DNA from: Mycobacterium sp. DL
GTDB lineage: Bacteria > Actinomycetota > Actinomycetes > Mycobacteriales > Mycobacteriaceae
Assembly (NCBI RefSeq): GCF_039729195.1
Contig: NZ_CP155796.1
Coordinates: 3,596,001 to 3,660,000, forward strand
Reading direction: 5' to 3'
DNA: 64,000 bases
The translations under genes and the position numbers were made by a program. The notes under the pieces are model-generated. The model saw only the letters and a list, made by a program, of their open reading frames with translations, was not told where the DNA came from and did no database searches. Within the stretch, counting starts at the first letter, position 1. The number at the start of each line of letters is the position of its first letter. This document shows positions 61,623-64,000 of the stretch, piece by piece.

Positions 61623-62468
61623 CTAGGCGAATATCGTCTGCCCCGCCTCGTCGATCTCGTAGGTCTCGGTTCCCTCGGTGACCCGTGGCGTATCCGCGGC
61701 CAGCGACACCGCGATCTTGTTCGCCGCATTACGCATCACATCGAGAGTGAGCTCGAAAGACTGCTTCTGCGAGAAGTGTTTCCGCACGCCCGCGGCGACC
61801 TCCGGGCTGATCTGCGACGGTGACCAGATCAGCGCATCGACATAACGCAACGCCGCCTTGTGGGCGTCGGTCAGCCCGTCGGCGTTCTCGTAATCCTCGA
61901 TCTGGCGATAGATGTCCTCTGACCCGCCCGCGTCGAGCGCATGGGTTTCGCGCAGAGACTTACACAGCCGGCAGTTGTGCGCCTCGGCCCCGCGGAGCCG
62001 CACGACCTCCGTCGTCACCGGGTCGAGGTCGCGCATCCGTGCCACCGCGGGCACAAAACCGTTCAGCAGGACATCCACCGGATCAGTGTCGTGATCCCAC
62101 TGCACCTCGGTCATCCGGCCCGGGTGACCGAGATCAAGCGCCTCACAGCCGGCCCAGACACGCGGCACGAAGTCGGCGATGAAGATCGTGACCACTGTTC
62201 GGAAAGCGTTGGCGCCGGCGGTCTCCAGGAACCGTGCCCGCTGGTTGTCGCCGATGCCGGCCACGTCGACCGCGAATTGCTCGGTGAACGCCGCCAGAAC
62301 GGACTGTTCCTCGGAGCCACTATCGGGAAGCTCAGCCGAGGCCGGCAGCGGCATCAACGACAGCGCCCGCCCGCACATCAACCGGATCACGGCGTCGGCG
62401 CCGCTGTCCCCCGACGACAGCGCAACGAGTCCGGCCAGCCTCTCGGGCATCGTCATGTCGGTCACCAC
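61623..62468 (-). CDS. AhpD/carboxymuconolactone-decarboxylase-like protein
   Basis: 281 residues from GTG 62468 (ATG 62456 is the other choice). The AhpD-like segment EVVRLRGAEAHNCRLCKSLR has a CxxC redox pair and the downstream ENADGLTDAHKAALRYVDAL fits the CMD helix. Extended N-terminus compared with AhpD. Only 4 bp after the PmbA gene stop, so same operon. Likely disulphide or peroxidase-linked; substrate unknown. Confidence 0.78.
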   Translation of the reverse strand: MVTDMTMPERLAGLVALSSGDSGADAVIRLMCGRALSLMPLPASAELPDSGSEEQSVLAAFTEQFAVDVAGIGDNQRARFLETAGANAFRTVVTIFIADFVPRVWAGCEALDLGHPGRMTEVQWDHDTDPVDVLLNGFVPAVARMRDLDPVTTEVVRLRGAEAHNCRLCKSLRETHALDAGGSEDIYRQIEDYENADGLTDAHKAALRYVDALIWSPSQISPEVAAGVRKHFSQKQSFELTLDVMRNAANKIAVSLAADTPRVTEGTETYEIDEAGQTIFA

Positions 62469-62472
62469 CGGA

Positions 62473-63846
62473 TTATTGCGCCTGACTGACCGACGACATG
62501 TGAAAGTCGGGGATTCGCAACGACGGCATCTGTGCGCGTGTCGCCCAGTCGCCCCACTCCCGCGGCAGGGTGACCTCGCTGACGCCGGCCTGGGTCGCGC
62601 GACGCATCAGGTCCAGCGGGCTCTCGTTGAAGCGGAAGTTGTTCACCGCGGCGGTGACGTCGCCGTCTTCGATCAGGTACACCCCGTCCCGCGTAAGGCC
62701 GGTCAGCAGCAGCACCGACGGGTCGACCTCGCGGATGTACCACATCGTGGTCAGCAACAGTCCGCGCTCGGTGGCGGCGATCATCTCCTGCAGGCTCTCC
62801 GAACCACCGGTCATCAGCATGTTGTCGGCACCGACGGCCACCGGCGCGTCGAACTCCGCGGCCGCCGACCTCGGATAGGCCAATGCGTTGACGACGCCGT
62901 CGCGGATCCAATCCACCCGATCGATCGTCATCCCGTTGTCGAACACCGAGGCCCGCTCCGAGGACGTCGACGTCGCGACAAACGGAGCGCATTCCAGCCC
63001 GGCGGCCCCCGGATCGGAGTACAGAGTCAGTGGCAGCGAGGTCAGTCGCTCTCCCACCCGCGTCCCACCACCGGGTGCCGCCAGCGCTGTGCGTCCCTCC
63101 TGAGCGCCTCGCCCACCCATCGTCCACGCCAGGTAGATCATCATGTCCGCCACCGTGGACGGCGGCATGATCGTCTCGTAGCGTCCCGCCGGCAGCTCGA
63201 TGATCCGTCGCGACCAGGACAGGCGGGTCGCGAGCTCCTCGAGCATCGAATCTGTTGGTACATCGGTGAAATCAGGTGTGCTGATGCCCGCCCACGCGCT
63301 GGCGCCGGCCCGCTTGGCGTTGATTTCGACTGATCCGGTGGGCTGGGTGAATCGCCTGCGCAGACCACCGGAGGTCGCGACGAACGTCGTCTCGACGACG
63401 TGGCGCGCGTAGCCGAACAGGGTGTCGTCGCCTCGGAATCCCCGTGCCAGACTCCCGGCCACATCGAGGAAGACCTCGGCGCCGGTGCCGGGGACCGGCG
63501 GGCCCCAGTCGTGCGGGGCGTCACCACCGGGAAGGGGCGGCGCGGTGTCCCTGGCCTGCGGCGCGGACGCCGCGGCCGACTGGGAGGCCTCCACCAGATC
63601 GGTGATGACGGTCGGGTTGACCGAACTCGAACGAACCGACCCGACGTGCGCGTTGTCACCTTGGCGCACAATGGAAATGATCGTGGTGGTGCGACTTGTC
63701 GACTCACCGTTGGTGGTCATGGTGTTGTTGGCCCAGCGCAACGACGCGTCGACGCGGTCGGTGACCAGCACGATGGTCTCGTCGGCGCGGCCCAGTCGGT
63801 GGGCTTCGGCCAGCGCGACGTCGACAACCTGCTGTGCGTTGATCAT
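62473..63846 (-). CDS. pmbA: PmbA/TldE family metallopeptidase subunit
   Basis: 457 residues. N-terminal helical/beta domain and C-terminal TldD/PmbA fold (SRRIIELPAGRYETIMPPST, GGRGAQEGRTAL, FVATSTSSERASVFDNGMTI, ALAYPRSAAAEFDAPVAVGA, GVYLIEDGDVTAAVNNFRFN). PmbA (TldE) pairs with TldD to form a heterodimeric protease that processes peptides such as microcin leader peptides and CcdA-type substrates; here the PmbA gene lies 2 bp behind tldD. Corresponds to mycobacterial Rv2314c type. Confidence 0.9.
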   Translation of the reverse strand: MINAQQVVDVALAEAHRLGRADETIVLVTDRVDASLRWANNTMTTNGESTSRTTTIISIVRQGDNAHVGSVRSSSVNPTVITDLVEASQSAAASAPQARDTAPPLPGGDAPHDWGPPVPGTGAEVFLDVAGSLARGFRGDDTLFGYARHVVETTFVATSGGLRRRFTQPTGSVEINAKRAGASAWAGISTPDFTDVPTDSMLEELATRLSWSRRIIELPAGRYETIMPPSTVADMMIYLAWTMGGRGAQEGRTALAAPGGGTRVGERLTSLPLTLYSDPGAAGLECAPFVATSTSSERASVFDNGMTIDRVDWIRDGVVNALAYPRSAAAEFDAPVAVGADNMLMTGGSESLQEMIAATERGLLLTTMWYIREVDPSVLLLTGLTRDGVYLIEDGDVTAAVNNFRFNESPLDLMRRATQAGVSEVTLPREWGDWATRAQMPSLRIPDFHMSSVSQAQ

Positions 63847-63848
63847 CG

Positions 63849-64000
63849 CTACCGCCCGCCCTCTTCGCGTGTGTTGAGCACGCTGATGCCGCGGAACAGC
63901 GCCGACGGGCAGCCGTGACTCACTGCGGCGACCTGACCGGGCTGGGCCTTGCCGCAGTTGAATGCGCCTCCCAGCCGCCAGGTCGACTGTCCCCCGACTG
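63849..64000 (-). CDS. tldD: TldD metallopeptidase, C-terminal end only
   Basis: Partial: 50 residues at the window edge, reading VGGQSTWRLGGAFNCGKAQP, then GQVAAVSHGCPSALFRGISV and LNTREEGGR, stop at 63849-63851. The motif GxxxCGKxQPGQ and SHGCPxALFRG are typical of the TldD C-terminus. It is the upstream partner of PmbA. Confidence 0.85.
   Translation of the reverse strand, partial: VGGQSTWRLGGAFNCGKAQPGQVAAVSHGCPSALFRGISVLNTREEGGR

Noticed and set aside
1..64000. CRISPR arrays or restriction-modification genes
   Set aside because: No regularly spaced repeats of CRISPR type and no cas or methylase/endonuclease pair recognised; the DUF222/HNH gene is the only nuclease-like gene outside the element.

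Overview
The DNA is high-GC actinobacterial chromosome, almost certainly from a fast-growing mycobacterium (Mycolicibacterium/Mycobacterium). Supporting signs are a mycothiol-dependent S-nitrosomycothiol reductase/formaldehyde dehydrogenase (mscR), F420-dependent oxidoreductases, a DUF3145 protein, a 13E12-type DUF222/HNH protein with a mycobacterial SOS box, FprB-like ferredoxin reductase, and many start codons sitting 6-7 nt after a TANNNT -10 box (leaderless starts, common in mycobacteria). Both ends (mscR-MBL on the left; AhpD-like, PmbA and TldD on the right) resemble the Rv2259-Rv2260 and Rv2314c-Rv2315c parts of the M. tuberculosis map from memory; no alignment was run.

Layout. 1-16.8 kb: housekeeping and stress genes (DUF3145, serine hydrolase, MscS channel, methyltransferases, mscR-MBL), a DGPF/YCII protein with an ECF42-type sigma factor, a DapB-like dehydrogenase, a dpp-type peptide ABC transporter (lipoprotein, two permeases, fused double ATPase) and an SDR. 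17-23.7 kb: an F420/LLM oxidoreductase with a ferredoxin-ferredoxin reductase; a Rieske oxygenase plus DapB-like dehydrogenase diverging from a TetR regulator across an inverted repeat; azlCD, with azlD frameshifted. 23.7-45.4 kb: secreted M4 metalloprotease, PhoD-like phosphatase, molybdopterin oxidoreductase, SDR, POT peptide transporter, hydrolase, frameshifted GGDEF-EAL and adenylate-cyclase genes, small DUF6131 and DUF427 proteins, two secreted proteins with acidic tails, a geranylgeranyl-reductase-like flavoprotein, SOS-linked DUF222/HNH and an F420 PPOX-fold protein. 45.4-49.3 kb: an IS3-family element that truncates a neighbouring gene, then a TetR/P450/SnoaL cassette ending in a second relic IS end.

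49.4-61.55 kb: a complete 12.1 kb integrative element inserted in the 3' half of a CAT-anticodon tRNA, bounded by 44-bp perfect repeats. It carries a tyrosine integrase, an overlapping serine recombinase, an excisionase-like HTH, a primase-polymerase/helicase next to an iteron array, a terminase-associated-like zinc-finger protein, a lone major-capsid-like gene, and, just inside attL, an AT-rich two-gene cargo: a two-pass membrane protein and a HEPN-motif protein. It looks like a small phage satellite or degenerate prophage, and the membrane-HEPN pair is the best candidate for an undescribed (probably anti-phage) system.

61.6-64 kb: chromosome resumes with an AhpD-like protein and the pmbA/tldD pair. 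Four genes (azlD, GGDEF-EAL, cyclase, IS orfB) each carry what looks like one missing base with an otherwise intact reading frame; base-calling error must be excluded before calling them pseudogenes.
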